DNA of 56,394 nt, from positions 1-56,394 of the forward strand of contig JAIKZI010000057.1 in NCBI GenBank assembly GCA_024682375.1, written 5' to 3'. This DNA is from Lachnospiraceae bacterium (GTDB taxonomy: Bacteria > Bacillota > Clostridia > Lachnospirales > Lachnospiraceae). A model generated the notes under the pieces. That model ran no database searches. It saw only the letters and a program-made list of their open reading frames with translations, and was not told the origin of the DNA. Each line of letters opens with the position of its first letter. The first letter of the stretch is position 1. Made by a program: the position numbers and the translations under genes. Shown one piece after another: positions 44,985-54,745 of this stretch.

Positions 44985-46754
44985 ATGAGCATTTTTAATG
45001 TCTTAAGTCTAATCGGAGGGATTTCACTCTTCCTTTATGGAATGCACATAATGGGAGAGGCCCTCGCGAAGACGGCTGGCGGTAAGCTTGAGAGTATTCT
45101 AGAGAGACTTACAAATACAGTGTTTAAAGGAGTACTCTTAGGAGCTATCGTTACAGCTATTATTCAAGCATCGGCTGCAACTACTGTTATGGTAGTAGGT
45201 TTTGTCAATTCAGGAATTATGAATCTAAACCAGGCAGTTGGTATTATTATGGGTGCCAATATTGGTACTACAATTACATCTTGGATCCTATCATTATCTG
45301 GTATTGAAGGATCATCTATCGGAATTCAGCTTTTAAAACCAACAAGCTGGACACCTATTCTGGCATTTATCGGTATCATATTACTTATGTTTACCAAAAA
45401 GCAGAAGAAGCATGATGTAGGACAGATTTTCCTTGGCTTCGCTGTACTTATGTTTGGAATGTCAACTATGACTACTTCTGTAGCCCCACTTTCAGACGTG
45501 CCAGAATTTACTAATCTACTTATTAAATTCAGAAATCCATTACTTGGAATGTTAGCCGGTATGATTCTGACAGCTGCAATTCAGAGCTCATCTGCATCAG
45601 TAGGCATTTTGCAGGCTCTGTGTTCAACAGGAGCAGTAACATATAGTGTTGCTTTCCCAATTATCATGGGACAGAACATTGGTACTTGTGTTACAACTCT
45701 AATTTCAGCTATTGGAGCAAAGAAGAATGCGAAGAGAGCAGCGTTCATTCACCTTTACTTTAATTTGGTGGGTACGATTGTATTTTTGATAGTTTTCTAT
45801 ACGGTAAACGCATTTATACAATTCCCATTCTTTGATCAGAGAGCTAATGCATTCGGTATCGCTTTAACTCATTCATTCTTTAATATAATTACAACAATTG
45901 TTTGGATTCCATTTAACAAGCTTTTGGTTAAGCTGGCAACTATTTCTGTTAAGGGAACTGATCTAGACGATGAGTCACAGTACACACGTGAACTTAACAT
46001 GCTTGATTCACGTTTCTTTGAAAGACCTTCTTTCGCTGTAGCTCAGGCCGTAAATGTTTGCAATAGAATGGCAGAACTTTCTAAGGAATGCCTAGTTCTT
46101 GCAGGCGATGTTATGGTAAAGAAATATAATAAAGAGAAGATTGAACAGGTTATTGGTATTGAAAGATCTATTGATAAATATGAGGACAGCTTAGGCTCAT
46201 ATTTGGTTCAGCTTTCTGGTAAACCACTTTCTCAGGAAGATAGTGAGACCGTGACTCAGTTATTCCAGTGCATGGGTTCTTTTGAACGTATTTCAGATCA
46301 TGCTAGAAATATTGTTGAGATAAAAGAAGTAATGCATGATAAGGAATTAGCTTTTACAGATAAGGCTAATTCTGAAATTGAGAAGTATGTAAATGCTGTT
46401 CAGGATATCGTATCTATGACAGTTGATGCATATGTAAAGAGAGATAAAGTCGTTCTTCATAGAATAGAAGCTTTTGAAGAAGCCATCGACAATATTGATC
46501 GTAAAGCTAAAAAGCATCATATTAAGAGATTACAGAAGGGCAAATGTGCTATTGCCAATTCTGTAGTTATTGAAGATCTGTACATCAATTTAGAAAGAAT
46601 TGCAGATCATTGCTCAAATGTGGCAGCTACTATGATCCAGGTGAATGAGGATGATGCACTTGAGAATCATGTTTATGTAAATGCTCTTAAAGCCGGAGAG
46701 CCAGCAGAATTTAAAGCTGCAGTAAAGGAATATACCAAGAAATATTCACTTTAA
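44985..46754 (+). CDS. Na+/phosphate symporter family protein with PhoU-like domain
   Basis: The 589 residues begin with two NptA/Na-Pi cotransporter repeats (GISLFLYGMHIMGEALAKTAGGKLE; ITAIIQASAATTVMVVGFVNSGIM; TAAIQSSSASVGILQAL), each carrying the QSS/QAS motif of the transport site. The C-terminal part (about 355-585) is a PhoU-like helical domain, a common regulatory fusion in Firmicutes. It probably imports phosphate. It starts 5 bases after yajC. Confidence 0.93.
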   Translation: MSIFNVLSLIGGISLFLYGMHIMGEALAKTAGGKLESILERLTNTVFKGVLLGAIVTAIIQASAATTVMVVGFVNSGIMNLNQAVGIIMGANIGTTITSWILSLSGIEGSSIGIQLLKPTSWTPILAFIGIILLMFTKKQKKHDVGQIFLGFAVLMFGMSTMTTSVAPLSDVPEFTNLLIKFRNPLLGMLAGMILTAAIQSSSASVGILQALCSTGAVTYSVAFPIIMGQNIGTCVTTLISAIGAKKNAKRAAFIHLYFNLVGTIVFLIVFYTVNAFIQFPFFDQRANAFGIALTHSFFNIITTIVWIPFNKLLVKLATISVKGTDLDDESQYTRELNMLDSRFFERPSFAVAQAVNVCNRMAELSKECLVLAGDVMVKKYNKEKIEQVIGIERSIDKYEDSLGSYLVQLSGKPLSQEDSETVTQLFQCMGSFERISDHARNIVEIKEVMHDKELAFTDKANSEIEKYVNAVQDIVSMTVDAYVKRDKVVLHRIEAFEEAIDNIDRKAKKHHIKRLQKGKCAIANSVVIEDLYINLERIADHCSNVAATMIQVNEDDALENHVYVNALKAGEPAEFKAAVKEYTKKYSL

Positions 46755-46792
46755 ACTTTTACTAGTTATTCTATTGTTTTTCGGGAGGAATT

Positions 46793-48163
46793 ATGTTAGA
46801 AAGATTTTTTCATTTGAAAGAAAATGGTACTACCGTACGTAGCGAAGTGATTGGTGGTATCACAACATTTATGACAATGGCTTATATCCTCGCAGTCAAT
46901 CCAAATATCCTATCGGCTTCAGGAATGGATACTGACGCGATTTTGATTGCTACTTGTCTAGCTGCATTTATTGGTACATGTCTTATGGGTGTTCTTGCAA
47001 ATTATCCATTTGCACTTGCTCCAGGACTTGGTCTTAATGCTTACTTTGCCTATACTGTTTGCGGAAATATGGGATACTCATGGCAGGTTGCATTATTTGC
47101 AGTATTTGTTGAAGGACTTGTGTTCATTGTTCTTTCACTTACAAATGTCAGAGAGGCTATTTTTAACGCTATCCCTATGACACTTAAGAAAGGTGTAGGA
47201 GCTGGTATCGGTTTGTTTGTTGCTTTTATCGGATTCCAGAATGCACACATCGTTGTTAATGATGATTCTACACTTGTTACATATGTTAATTTCACAAAGA
47301 ATTGGCATACACTTGGGATTTGTGCACTACTAGCAATTATTGGACTTTTATTAATCGTTATTCTTGAGTTGAAACATGTACACGGTGCAATCCTTATTGG
47401 TATCATCATTACATGGATTCTTGGAATGATCATGCAGGCAACTGGTGTTTACCAGATTGATCCTGAAAACGGATTCTATTCATTATATCCTACATTCGAG
47501 ATTACAGATTTTTCAAAGATTAGACTAACAGCTGGACAGTGCTTTAACCTCGACTTCTCAGGAGTTGGTTTTATTAACTTCGTCATTGTAGTTTTCTCAT
47601 TCCTTTTTGTAGATATGTTCGATACAATCGGAACACTTATCGGTGTTTCCGATAGAGCAGGAATGCTTGATAGCGAGGGTAAACTTCCTAGAGTAAAGAA
47701 TGCACTTCTTTCTGATGCAGTTGCTACTTGTGCCGGAGCTATGCTTGGTACATCAACAACAACTACTTTTGTAGAGAGCTCATCAGGCGTTGGAGCAGGA
47801 GCTAGAACAGGTCTTGCATCTGTTGTTACAGGACTTCTATTCTTAGTTGCCGTATTCTTCTCACCAATCTTTACATCAATACCTGGTTTTGCTACAGCAC
47901 CAGCACTTTTATATGTTGGATTCCTTATGATTTCTGCTGTACTTGATATTAAGTTTGATGATTTGAGAGAAGCAGTTCCAGCATACCTTACAATCATCAG
48001 CATGCCACTTATGTATAGCATCGCTGAAGGTATCTCAATGGGAGTTATCTCATACGTTGTAATCAATTTGGTTGGTAATATCATTACAGATAAAAAGAAG
48101 AAGATTACACCACTTATGTATGTTCTTGCAATTTTATTTGTTTTGAAATATATCTTCCTTTAA
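46793..48163 (+). CDS. NCS2 family purine (guanine/hypoxanthine or adenine) permease
   Basis: The 456 residues have 12-13 membrane helices and match the AzgA-like branch of NCS2: LKENGTTVRSEVIGGITTFMTMAYILAVNP, FALAPGLGLNAYFAYTV, VDMFDTIGTLIGVSDRAG, LGTSTTTTFVESSSGV. This branch moves adenine, guanine or hypoxanthine with protons. The short 38-base gap before it leaves no room for a purine riboswitch. A strong terminator follows. Confidence 0.94.
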   Translation: MLERFFHLKENGTTVRSEVIGGITTFMTMAYILAVNPNILSASGMDTDAILIATCLAAFIGTCLMGVLANYPFALAPGLGLNAYFAYTVCGNMGYSWQVALFAVFVEGLVFIVLSLTNVREAIFNAIPMTLKKGVGAGIGLFVAFIGFQNAHIVVNDDSTLVTYVNFTKNWHTLGICALLAIIGLLLIVILELKHVHGAILIGIIITWILGMIMQATGVYQIDPENGFYSLYPTFEITDFSKIRLTAGQCFNLDFSGVGFINFVIVVFSFLFVDMFDTIGTLIGVSDRAGMLDSEGKLPRVKNALLSDAVATCAGAMLGTSTTTTFVESSSGVGAGARTGLASVVTGLLFLVAVFFSPIFTSIPGFATAPALLYVGFLMISAVLDIKFDDLREAVPAYLTIISMPLMYSIAEGISMGVISYVVINLVGNIITDKKKKITPLMYVLAILFVLKYIFL

Positions 48164-48193
48164 AATGACATTTTAATTAAAGTCGGTTACAAT

Positions 48194-48227
48194 AAGACTA
48201 GGACGATTTATCGTCCTAGTCTTTTTA
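48194..48227 (+). terminator. Intrinsic terminator after the purine permease
   Basis: AAGACTAGGACGA pairs perfectly with TCGTCCTAGTCTT around TTTA, followed by a T-run. Confidence 0.95.
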
Positions 48228-48267
48228 TGTTACAAGTATTATTTTAATTTTTATAGGGCATATAGTT

Positions 48268-49545
48268 TTGAAACGAGAATTTATTAATTGGGAAAAACTT
48301 GATAATACAGCTAATATCTTTCCAGTAATCGCTGGAGACAAGATGACAAATACATTTCGTATTTGTACAATCCTAAAAGAAGAAGTTAATCCAGAACTTT
48401 TACAAGAGGCTTTGGATATAGTTCTTCCAAAATTTCCAGGCTTTAATCTAAGACTTCGTACTGGAGTTTTTTGGTATTATTTTGAAGAAAATGGAAAAAA
48501 GGCTCCAAAAGTATATGAAGAATACTCTTATCCATGTAGATTGATTAGGCCAAACAGGAATAGAAGTTATCTTTTTTCCGTATCATATTATAAAAACAGA
48601 ATTAATTTGGAAGCTTTTCATGCACTTACAGATGGCATGGGAGGAGTGGGATTCTTAAGAGAAATCACATACCAGTATTTAAGACTTCGATATCCTGATT
48701 TGAGAGAGAAATACGGCGATGGTCTTAGCGATGAGACCTCTCTGGATCGGGAAGATAGTTTCCTGAAGAATTACAGAAGAGATAATGTCGGAGGCTATAA
48801 AACAAAGAGAGCTTATATTATAAAGGGAGAGAAACTTCCCTTTAATGGCTTTGGCACTATGGTTGGAATTCTTCCAGTTCATGAGATAAAGGATATTTCT
48901 AAGCACAAATATAAAACTTCAATCAATACTTATATTGTCGGTTGTTATATCTATGCAGCATATTTAAACTATAGAGGAAATATTACAAAGGATAAGCCAA
49001 TTAGAGTGGCAGTTCCTGTTAATTTGAGACCGTTTTTTGGGTCTAACACAACGAAGAATTTTTTCGTAATGATTTCGGCTGAATTCTATCCTAAAAAGAA
49101 TGATTATACTTTTGAAGAAATCATGGAGATCACAAAGGAAAGCATAGATTCACAAAAGACAAAAGAAAATTTGGAATCTATTTTTTCCTATAATGTGTCA
49201 AATCAGGATCTATTTGTAGCTCGTGCGGTTCCGCTTCCTCTTAAGAATATGGCGATGAAGTTTGTCTATACAAGAGCAGCTCTAGCAAATACAACTACAA
49301 TTACAAATATAGGAAATGTAAAAGTTTTGCCGGGATATGATGAATATATTAAGGGCTTTTATTGTTTATTGCCTTTTTCAAAAGGTCAGGAATTAAAAGC
49401 TGCAGTTACATCATATGGCGATACAATGTTTATTGGTTTTTCGACAGGCTATGTGGACAACTCTTTGGAAAAGGAGTTCTTCAGACAGATGTCAAAAGAT
49501 GGTATTAAAGTTTCGATTGAAACTAATGGAGTGTTTTATAGATGA
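48268..49545 (+). CDS. Condensation/acyltransferase-fold protein (alcohol acetyltransferase-like)
   Basis: The 425 residues belong to the chloramphenicol acetyltransferase-like superfamily, shown by HALTDGMGG (HxxxDG motif, His about 118) and the second-half pattern (TRAALANTTTITNIGNVKV). Similar proteins are annotated as alcohol acetyltransferase-like or as transferring acyl groups to lipids. The start is TTG. It overlaps the next gene, a zinc-ribbon membrane protein, by 4 bases, and the two probably work together at the membrane. Substrate unknown. Confidence 0.8.
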   Translation: MKREFINWEKLDNTANIFPVIAGDKMTNTFRICTILKEEVNPELLQEALDIVLPKFPGFNLRLRTGVFWYYFEENGKKAPKVYEEYSYPCRLIRPNRNRSYLFSVSYYKNRINLEAFHALTDGMGGVGFLREITYQYLRLRYPDLREKYGDGLSDETSLDREDSFLKNYRRDNVGGYKTKRAYIIKGEKLPFNGFGTMVGILPVHEIKDISKHKYKTSINTYIVGCYIYAAYLNYRGNITKDKPIRVAVPVNLRPFFGSNTTKNFFVMISAEFYPKKNDYTFEEIMEITKESIDSQKTKENLESIFSYNVSNQDLFVARAVPLPLKNMAMKFVYTRAALANTTTITNIGNVKVLPGYDEYIKGFYCLLPFSKGQELKAAVTSYGDTMFIGFSTGYVDNSLEKEFFRQMSKDGIKVSIETNGVFYR

Positions 49546-50213
49546 GATATTGCGAAAAATGTCAGGTGGAGATTCTAGATGATACAGAGTATTGTCCACT
49601 TTGTCATAACGTTTTAAAAATAGATAAAGATGTTGAAACAGAAGAATTCGATTCTTTTCCGGATGTATTAGGAAAGAAGAAAATAGGAGCAAAGATTACA
49701 AGTGTTTTCTTCTTTGCAACAATTTGCTCTTTGATTTTTGCAATTTATTTCGATGAAATTTTGGATTATAGAGCAGGATTCTTATATATTTTAACAGCTG
49801 CCTTTTTGTATACTACTTTGATTTTGAATTTTGCGACTAGAGAAACTGGATATTTGTTTCAGATTTTTGTTTATACGATTGGTGCAGTACTATTTGTTCT
49901 TATTGTCGATTTTTATTATGGCTTTAAGGGTTGGTCAGTAGATTATGTTTTGCCGGGAGCAATTCTTTTGGTGGATTTAGTTTTACTCATCCTTATGTTA
50001 TGTAATAATAGAAATTGGCAAGGATATATGGCATCTCAGTTATTGATGCTTTTAATAGGACTGATTCCGGTTTTATTAATAAATTTAGGTGTTGTAAAAC
50101 ATCCTCTTGTTTCTGAGATTGCATTTTTGGCTTCTTTGATCGTTTTTCTTGGAACATTGATTCTAGGTGGAAGAGTAGCCAGAGAAGAATTGAAAAGAAG
50201 ATTTCATATCTAG
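49542..50213 (+). CDS. Zinc-ribbon membrane protein, DUF6320-like
   Basis: The 223 residues begin with a zinc ribbon (YCEKCQVEILDDTEYCPLCHNVL, four Cys as CxxC-x11-CxxC), then about six membrane helices from residue 49 onward. This plan matches the DUF6320 type that accompanies the acyltransferase in Clostridia; the family number is from memory. The ATGA overlap with the previous gene shows coupling. It may anchor or regulate the acyltransferase. Confidence 0.78.
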   Translation: MRYCEKCQVEILDDTEYCPLCHNVLKIDKDVETEEFDSFPDVLGKKKIGAKITSVFFFATICSLIFAIYFDEILDYRAGFLYILTAAFLYTTLILNFATRETGYLFQIFVYTIGAVLFVLIVDFYYGFKGWSVDYVLPGAILLVDLVLLILMLCNNRNWQGYMASQLLMLLIGLIPVLLINLGVVKHPLVSEIAFLASLIVFLGTLILGGRVAREELKRRFHI

Positions 50214-50271
50214 AAATGAAAGTAAGATAGTTTTATAATTACTTAAAATAGATTTTGGACGGAGTATAGAA

Positions 50272-51774
50272 ATGACTAAAAGAACTAATTTTAAAATTTT
50301 TAATTTATTTTTAAGCATAATCATGGTCTTTTCCTTGGCTATGATTTCTCATACTTTTGTAAATGCTGAAGGCATTACAAAAATTGCAGTTTCAAACAAC
50401 AATCCTAATGCAGGAGAGAAAATTACAGTAAATATCGAAGGCACTCAGTCCGGAGATAAGATGACTATTAAATTTTCTGACTCCCTTAAGCTAGAGTCAG
50501 CTACTGCAAATCATGTTACAAGTGGAAATTCTGTTACAGTTGAGGGCAGCAAGACTGTTCTTACTTTCACATGCGTTTCTGAAGGAAAGGCTGATATTAT
50601 CGCATCTGGTTCTCAGAACCAGGCTAGCTCAGTAAAAGTAAATATCGCTGGAAGCCAGTCAACTACAAATACTACAGACAATTCAAATCAAACTTCAGAA
50701 GAAACAAAACCATCTGCAACATCACAGTTTACAATCGATGGCGTAGGTTATGTCCTTTCTGATAAATTTGATATCAAGGATGCACCGAAAGGTTTTGAGG
50801 AGAAGAGAAATACAGTTTTAGAGCACGATTATAAAATGGCTTCAAATGGAATTGTAACTCTTTGCTATTTGAAAAAAGCAGAGGATCTTTCGACAAAAGG
50901 ATCTTTTTTCCTATTCAACGAATCAAAGGGTGAACCGGAAAAGATGGTAATGATTGGAGATAATGAGAAATATGTTATCCTCACAACTCCTGATTCAATT
51001 CCAAATGATCTTATGCAGGAAGCTACATTTGATGTAGGCTCACAGAAGGTTTCAGGCTATTCTTGCGATACGGGTGAAGATGTTTACAACCTTTTCTTTG
51101 GTGTAGATGAGTCTAAATCAGAAGGATGGTTTATGGTATCAGGTGATACTTATAAATCTATTTCCGCAAAGGAACTAAAATCATTAAAGCCAAGTGATGG
51201 TTCTGACAAGGTTTCTAAGAAAGCTGAGTCTGAACCTAAGGTAGGATTCCTTACAAAGGTTAAAGATTTCTTTACGACTTTACCTGATAATCCTAAGCAC
51301 ATGCTAATGGTTTTGATCCCAATTTTTATTATTCTTTTAATTGTATTTGTTGTAACTCTTATTTCTAAGAAGGATAAATATGACGATGAAGAAGAATTTG
51401 TCGATGATGAAGAAAATGATGATGTAATCGAGGTTTCAGATATTACTGGAGAAAAGAAGGCAGATGATTCATCTACAGATACTGAAGATATAAATACAGA
51501 TGCAGATTTAGCTGAAGATGATGCTGAAGAGGATGAGGAAGACAGTGAGGAACCTAAGCTAGGATTCTTCGCTCGTCATAGAAAAGCTAAAGATGAAGAG
51601 AACGAATGGAAGAAACTGTCAGAAATGGATCTCGATGATTTCTCTTCTCAGCTTCGTGAAAGTGTAAAAGAAATCGAAGAAAATGAAATGGCAGAATCTC
51701 AGGAAGAAACTGAGGTAAGGACTCCTCATAAAGAGAAGGAAAAGATTGATTTCATGGATTTAAATAATCTATAA
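50272..51774 (+). CDS. Secreted membrane-anchored protein with cohesin-like domain and acidic tail
   Basis: No exact family is recognised. The 500 residues have a signal peptide (about 1-32), an Ig- or cohesin-like beta domain (ITKIAVSNNNPNAGEKITVNIEG...KADIIAS, about 33-125), a Ser/Thr linker, a second globular part (about 150-315), a membrane helix (about 340-366, MLMVLIPIFIILLIVFVVTLI) and a strongly acidic cytosolic tail rich in Asp/Glu. It probably links an outside beta domain to cytosolic partners. A similar protein commonly precedes clpC in Lachnospiraceae, as far as I recall. Confidence 0.72.
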   Translation: MTKRTNFKIFNLFLSIIMVFSLAMISHTFVNAEGITKIAVSNNNPNAGEKITVNIEGTQSGDKMTIKFSDSLKLESATANHVTSGNSVTVEGSKTVLTFTCVSEGKADIIASGSQNQASSVKVNIAGSQSTTNTTDNSNQTSEETKPSATSQFTIDGVGYVLSDKFDIKDAPKGFEEKRNTVLEHDYKMASNGIVTLCYLKKAEDLSTKGSFFLFNESKGEPEKMVMIGDNEKYVILTTPDSIPNDLMQEATFDVGSQKVSGYSCDTGEDVYNLFFGVDESKSEGWFMVSGDTYKSISAKELKSLKPSDGSDKVSKKAESEPKVGFLTKVKDFFTTLPDNPKHMLMVLIPIFIILLIVFVVTLISKKDKYDDEEEFVDDEENDDVIEVSDITGEKKADDSSTDTEDINTDADLAEDDAEEDEEDSEEPKLGFFARHRKAKDEENEWKKLSEMDLDDFSSQLRESVKEIEENEMAESQEETEVRTPHKEKEKIDFMDLNNL

Positions 51775-51832
51775 ACCGATTTTGAACTGGATATTGGCAC
51801 TGAATGTATAGTTGTATTAGAGGAAGGGTTTT

Positions 51833-54289
51833 ATGAAGTTTTCATCACAAGCAGACAAGGCGTTAAAGACAGCTAAGAAGATTTCTAAAGATCTAGGACA
51901 TGGTAATGTCGGTACAGAACATTTACTTTATGGTCTTCTTAAGGCGGAGGATTCTATTGCATATCAGGTTTTAACAGATGAATCCATAAGTGAAAAAGAT
52001 GTTTTGAATCTAATATCAGAATTAATGCATTCGGATGGCGGACAGGCCGTAAAAGAAAGAAACGGCTACACACCTAAGATGGAAAAACTTCTGATACTAG
52101 CAGAGGAACAGGCTAAAATTAGTAATTCAGATGAAGTTGGAACAGAGCATTTGCTTCTTGCTATGTTCCAGTGCAGAGATTGTGCTGCACTTCGTATTTT
52201 AAATTCATTCGGAGCAAATGAAAGTAGAATCTTCCAGGGACTGATTCATTCCATGGGAGAAAATGGTAAGAAGTACAGTAAGGCTTTGGCAGCTGTTATT
52301 CACGAAAAATCAGCTGGCCCAGAGGCTTCTGTTTTGGATCAGTTTTCAAGGGATATGACTGAACTTGCAGCGGCAGGAGAGTTAGATCCAGTTATTGGAA
52401 GAACAGTTGAAATTCAGAGAGTAGTTCAGATTCTTAGCCGTAGAACTAAGAACAATCCTTGCCTTATCGGTGAACCTGGAGTAGGTAAAACAGCGATTGT
52501 AGAAGGTATTGCTCAGAAGATTTATAGCGGCGAAGTTCCTGATTCTCTCAGAGGTTATAGACTTCTTTCTCTTGATTTATCAGGTATGGTTGCAGGAACT
52601 AAATATCGTGGTGAATTCGAAGAGAGAATTAAGAAGGTATTAAACGAGATTAAGAATCGTGGAAATATCATTTTATTTATTGATGAGATTCACACAATGA
52701 TTGGCGCCGGTGGAGCAGAAGGTGCTCTCGATGCATCTAATATTATGAAACCTGCATTAGCTCGTGGTGAAATTAGAGTAATCGGAGCTACGACAATTGA
52801 TGAATATAGAAAACATATTGAAAAAGATGCTGCCTTAGAACGTAGATTCCAGCCGGTTATGGTTGAAGAACCTTCAGAGGCAGAATGTATAGATATTCTT
52901 AAAGGAGTAAAGAAGCTTTATGAAGCTCATCATGGTGTAACTATTTCTGATGAAGCTGTTGAAGCTTCAGTAGAATTGTCATCTAGATATGTTGCAGATA
53001 GATTTTTACCTGATAAGGCTATCGATTTGATGGATGAATCTGCATCTAGACTTAGACTTAAAAATGCAAAGGTTTCTCCAAGATTAGTTGAACTTAGAGA
53101 GAAACTTAAGATGTCAGATAAGACTCTTGAAAATATTATTATTAGTGGCGATATTGATAAGGCTAGAAAATTCAGAGAAGAGACTGAAGCTGAAAGAGAA
53201 GAATTAAAGAAGCTTGAGAAGAGACTTTCTAATAAAAAGCCTGGAGCTAAAGATACACTTAAGGCAGAACATATCGCTGAAGTTGTTGCAGAGTGGACAA
53301 AAATTCCTGTTACGAGACTTACACAGTCAGAAACAAATCGACTTATGAATTTGGAAAAGACTCTCCATAAGAGAGTTATTGGACAGGATGAAGCAGTTAA
53401 AGCTGTTGCTAAAGCTGTTAGACGTGGTCGTGTTGGACTTAAAGCACCAGGACGTCCTATTGGTTCATTCCTTTTCTTGGGACCGACAGGTGTAGGAAAA
53501 ACAGAAATTACTAAGGCACTTGCAGAATCTATATTCGGTAATGAAAGTGCTCTTATCCGTGTAGATATGTCGGAATACATGGAAAAATATAGTGTTTCTA
53601 AGATGATTGGTTCAGCTCCTGGATATGTTGGATATGAAGAGGGCGGACAGCTTGCGGAGAAAATTAGAAGACATCCTTATTCGGTTGTCCTTTTTGATGA
53701 AATAGAAAAAGCCCATCCGGATGTATTTAATATATTGTTACAGGTTTTGGATGATGGTCATATCACTGATTCGCAGGGACGAAAAGTGGACTTCAAAAAT
53801 ACTATAATTATTATGACAAGTAATGCTGGAGCATCAGCTATTATTGAACCAAAACATCTTGGATTTTCAACAGATAGCTCAGAAAAAGCTGATTATGAAG
53901 CTATGAAGAGCGGCGTTATGGATGAAATCAAGAGAACATTTAGACCTGAATTTTTAAACCGTATTGATGAAACAATCGTGTTTAAACCTTTGAATAAGAA
54001 GGATTTGGGCCAGATTGTAAAATTGCTTACAAAATCTCTTAAAGATAGATTGAAGGAGAATTTTGATATAACTCTTTCTATTGGAAGTGCAGCGAATGAA
54101 AGAATAGTTGAGATGGGATACGATCCTAAATACGGCGCTAGACCACTTCGAAGAGTTATTCAGACTCAGATTGAAGATGAACTTTCAGACCAGCTTCTTT
54201 ACGGTTCTATAAAACGTGGAGATAAGGTCTCTGTATCTGTCAAAGATAAGAAGTTTGTTTTCAAGCCTTCTCGTTCTAAAGAGAAATAA
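51833..54289 (+). CDS. clpC: ATP-dependent Clp protease ATPase ClpC
   Basis: ClpC unfolds proteins for ClpP. The 818 residues have two N-terminal repeats ([20 protein letters not shown]), AAA-1 with GEPGVGKT, the middle coiled region, AAA-2 with [16 protein letters not shown], and the C-terminal [16 protein letters not shown]. The IGF/VGF-like loop and the UVR-less M region fit ClpC rather than ClpB. The usual partners ctsR, mcsA and mcsB are missing, so regulation differs from Bacillus. radA is nearby, as in Bacillus. Confidence 0.94.
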   Translation: MKFSSQADKALKTAKKISKDLGHGNVGTEHLLYGLLKAEDSIAYQVLTDESISEKDVLNLISELMHSDGGQAVKERNGYTPKMEKLLILAEEQAKISNSDEVGTEHLLLAMFQCRDCAALRILNSFGANESRIFQGLIHSMGENGKKYSKALAAVIHEKSAGPEASVLDQFSRDMTELAAAGELDPVIGRTVEIQRVVQILSRRTKNNPCLIGEPGVGKTAIVEGIAQKIYSGEVPDSLRGYRLLSLDLSGMVAGTKYRGEFEERIKKVLNEIKNRGNIILFIDEIHTMIGAGGAEGALDASNIMKPALARGEIRVIGATTIDEYRKHIEKDAALERRFQPVMVEEPSEAECIDILKGVKKLYEAHHGVTISDEAVEASVELSSRYVADRFLPDKAIDLMDESASRLRLKNAKVSPRLVELREKLKMSDKTLENIIISGDIDKARKFREETEAEREELKKLEKRLSNKKPGAKDTLKAEHIAEVVAEWTKIPVTRLTQSETNRLMNLEKTLHKRVIGQDEAVKAVAKAVRRGRVGLKAPGRPIGSFLFLGPTGVGKTEITKALAESIFGNESALIRVDMSEYMEKYSVSKMIGSAPGYVGYEEGGQLAEKIRRHPYSVVLFDEIEKAHPDVFNILLQVLDDGHITDSQGRKVDFKNTIIIMTSNAGASAIIEPKHLGFSTDSSEKADYEAMKSGVMDEIKRTFRPEFLNRIDETIVFKPLNKKDLGQIVKLLTKSLKDRLKENFDITLSIGSAANERIVEMGYDPKYGARPLRRVIQTQIEDELSDQLLYGSIKRGDKVSVSVKDKKFVFKPSRSKEK

Positions 54290-54335
54290 CTTAATTTGGG
54301 AAATATATATTAGCTATTTAATGGAGGAAGGAAAG

Positions 54336-54743
54336 ATGTCTGTTGTAAAAGATTTAATTCAGAAAGAAACAGATGGAACAATCAGCTTTGGAGATTATAC
54401 TCTAAATGAGAAATCAAAAAAGGGAGATTTTTCTCATAATGGTGATGTTTATAAGATTAAAACATATAACAAAATCACTAAATTAGAGAAAAATGATATG
54501 TTCGTTTACGAATCAGTTCCTGGAACTAGTGTTTCTCATTTATCTATAACAGATGATTTGGTAACATTTTCAGTCGAAGGACCAAGTGACGCAGAGGTTA
54601 CTCTTGAATTAGTTCCTGAAACTGAATATTTTGTAAGTGTAGATGGTAAAGACAATGGTTCTTTAAAAACAAACTTAGGTGGAAAATTAACTCTTGCAAT
54701 TAAACTTGATGGATCACCAGTAAAGGTAGAGATTAAAAAATAA
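54336..54743 (+). CDS. Small uncharacterised beta-rich protein between clpC and radA
   Basis: The 135 residues (MSVVKDLIQKETDGTISFGDYTLNEKSKKGDFSHNGDVYKIKTYNKITKLEKNDMFVYESVPG) have no signal peptide or membrane helix and look all-beta. Similar proteins of Lachnospiraceae are loosely annotated 'endosialidase', a name with little meaning. ATG 54336 follows GGAGGAAGG; an open frame extends upstream inside clpC but has no better start. It ends 2 bases before radA. Confidence 0.75.
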   Translation: MSVVKDLIQKETDGTISFGDYTLNEKSKKGDFSHNGDVYKIKTYNKITKLEKNDMFVYESVPGTSVSHLSITDDLVTFSVEGPSDAEVTLELVPETEYFVSVDGKDNGSLKTNLGGKLTLAIKLDGSPVKVEIKK

Positions 54744-54745
54744 GA

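Noticed and set aside
46755-46792. Purine riboswitch before the NCS2 permease
   Set aside because: Only 38 bases separate it from the previous gene and no aptamer pattern is visible.
47476-48084. 202-residue minus-strand open frame inside the purine permease
   Set aside because: Shadow of membrane-helix codons; no start signal or family resemblance.
52930-53580. 216-residue minus-strand open frame inside clpC
   Set aside because: Low-complexity Ser/Leu-rich shadow of clpC with no ribosome site.
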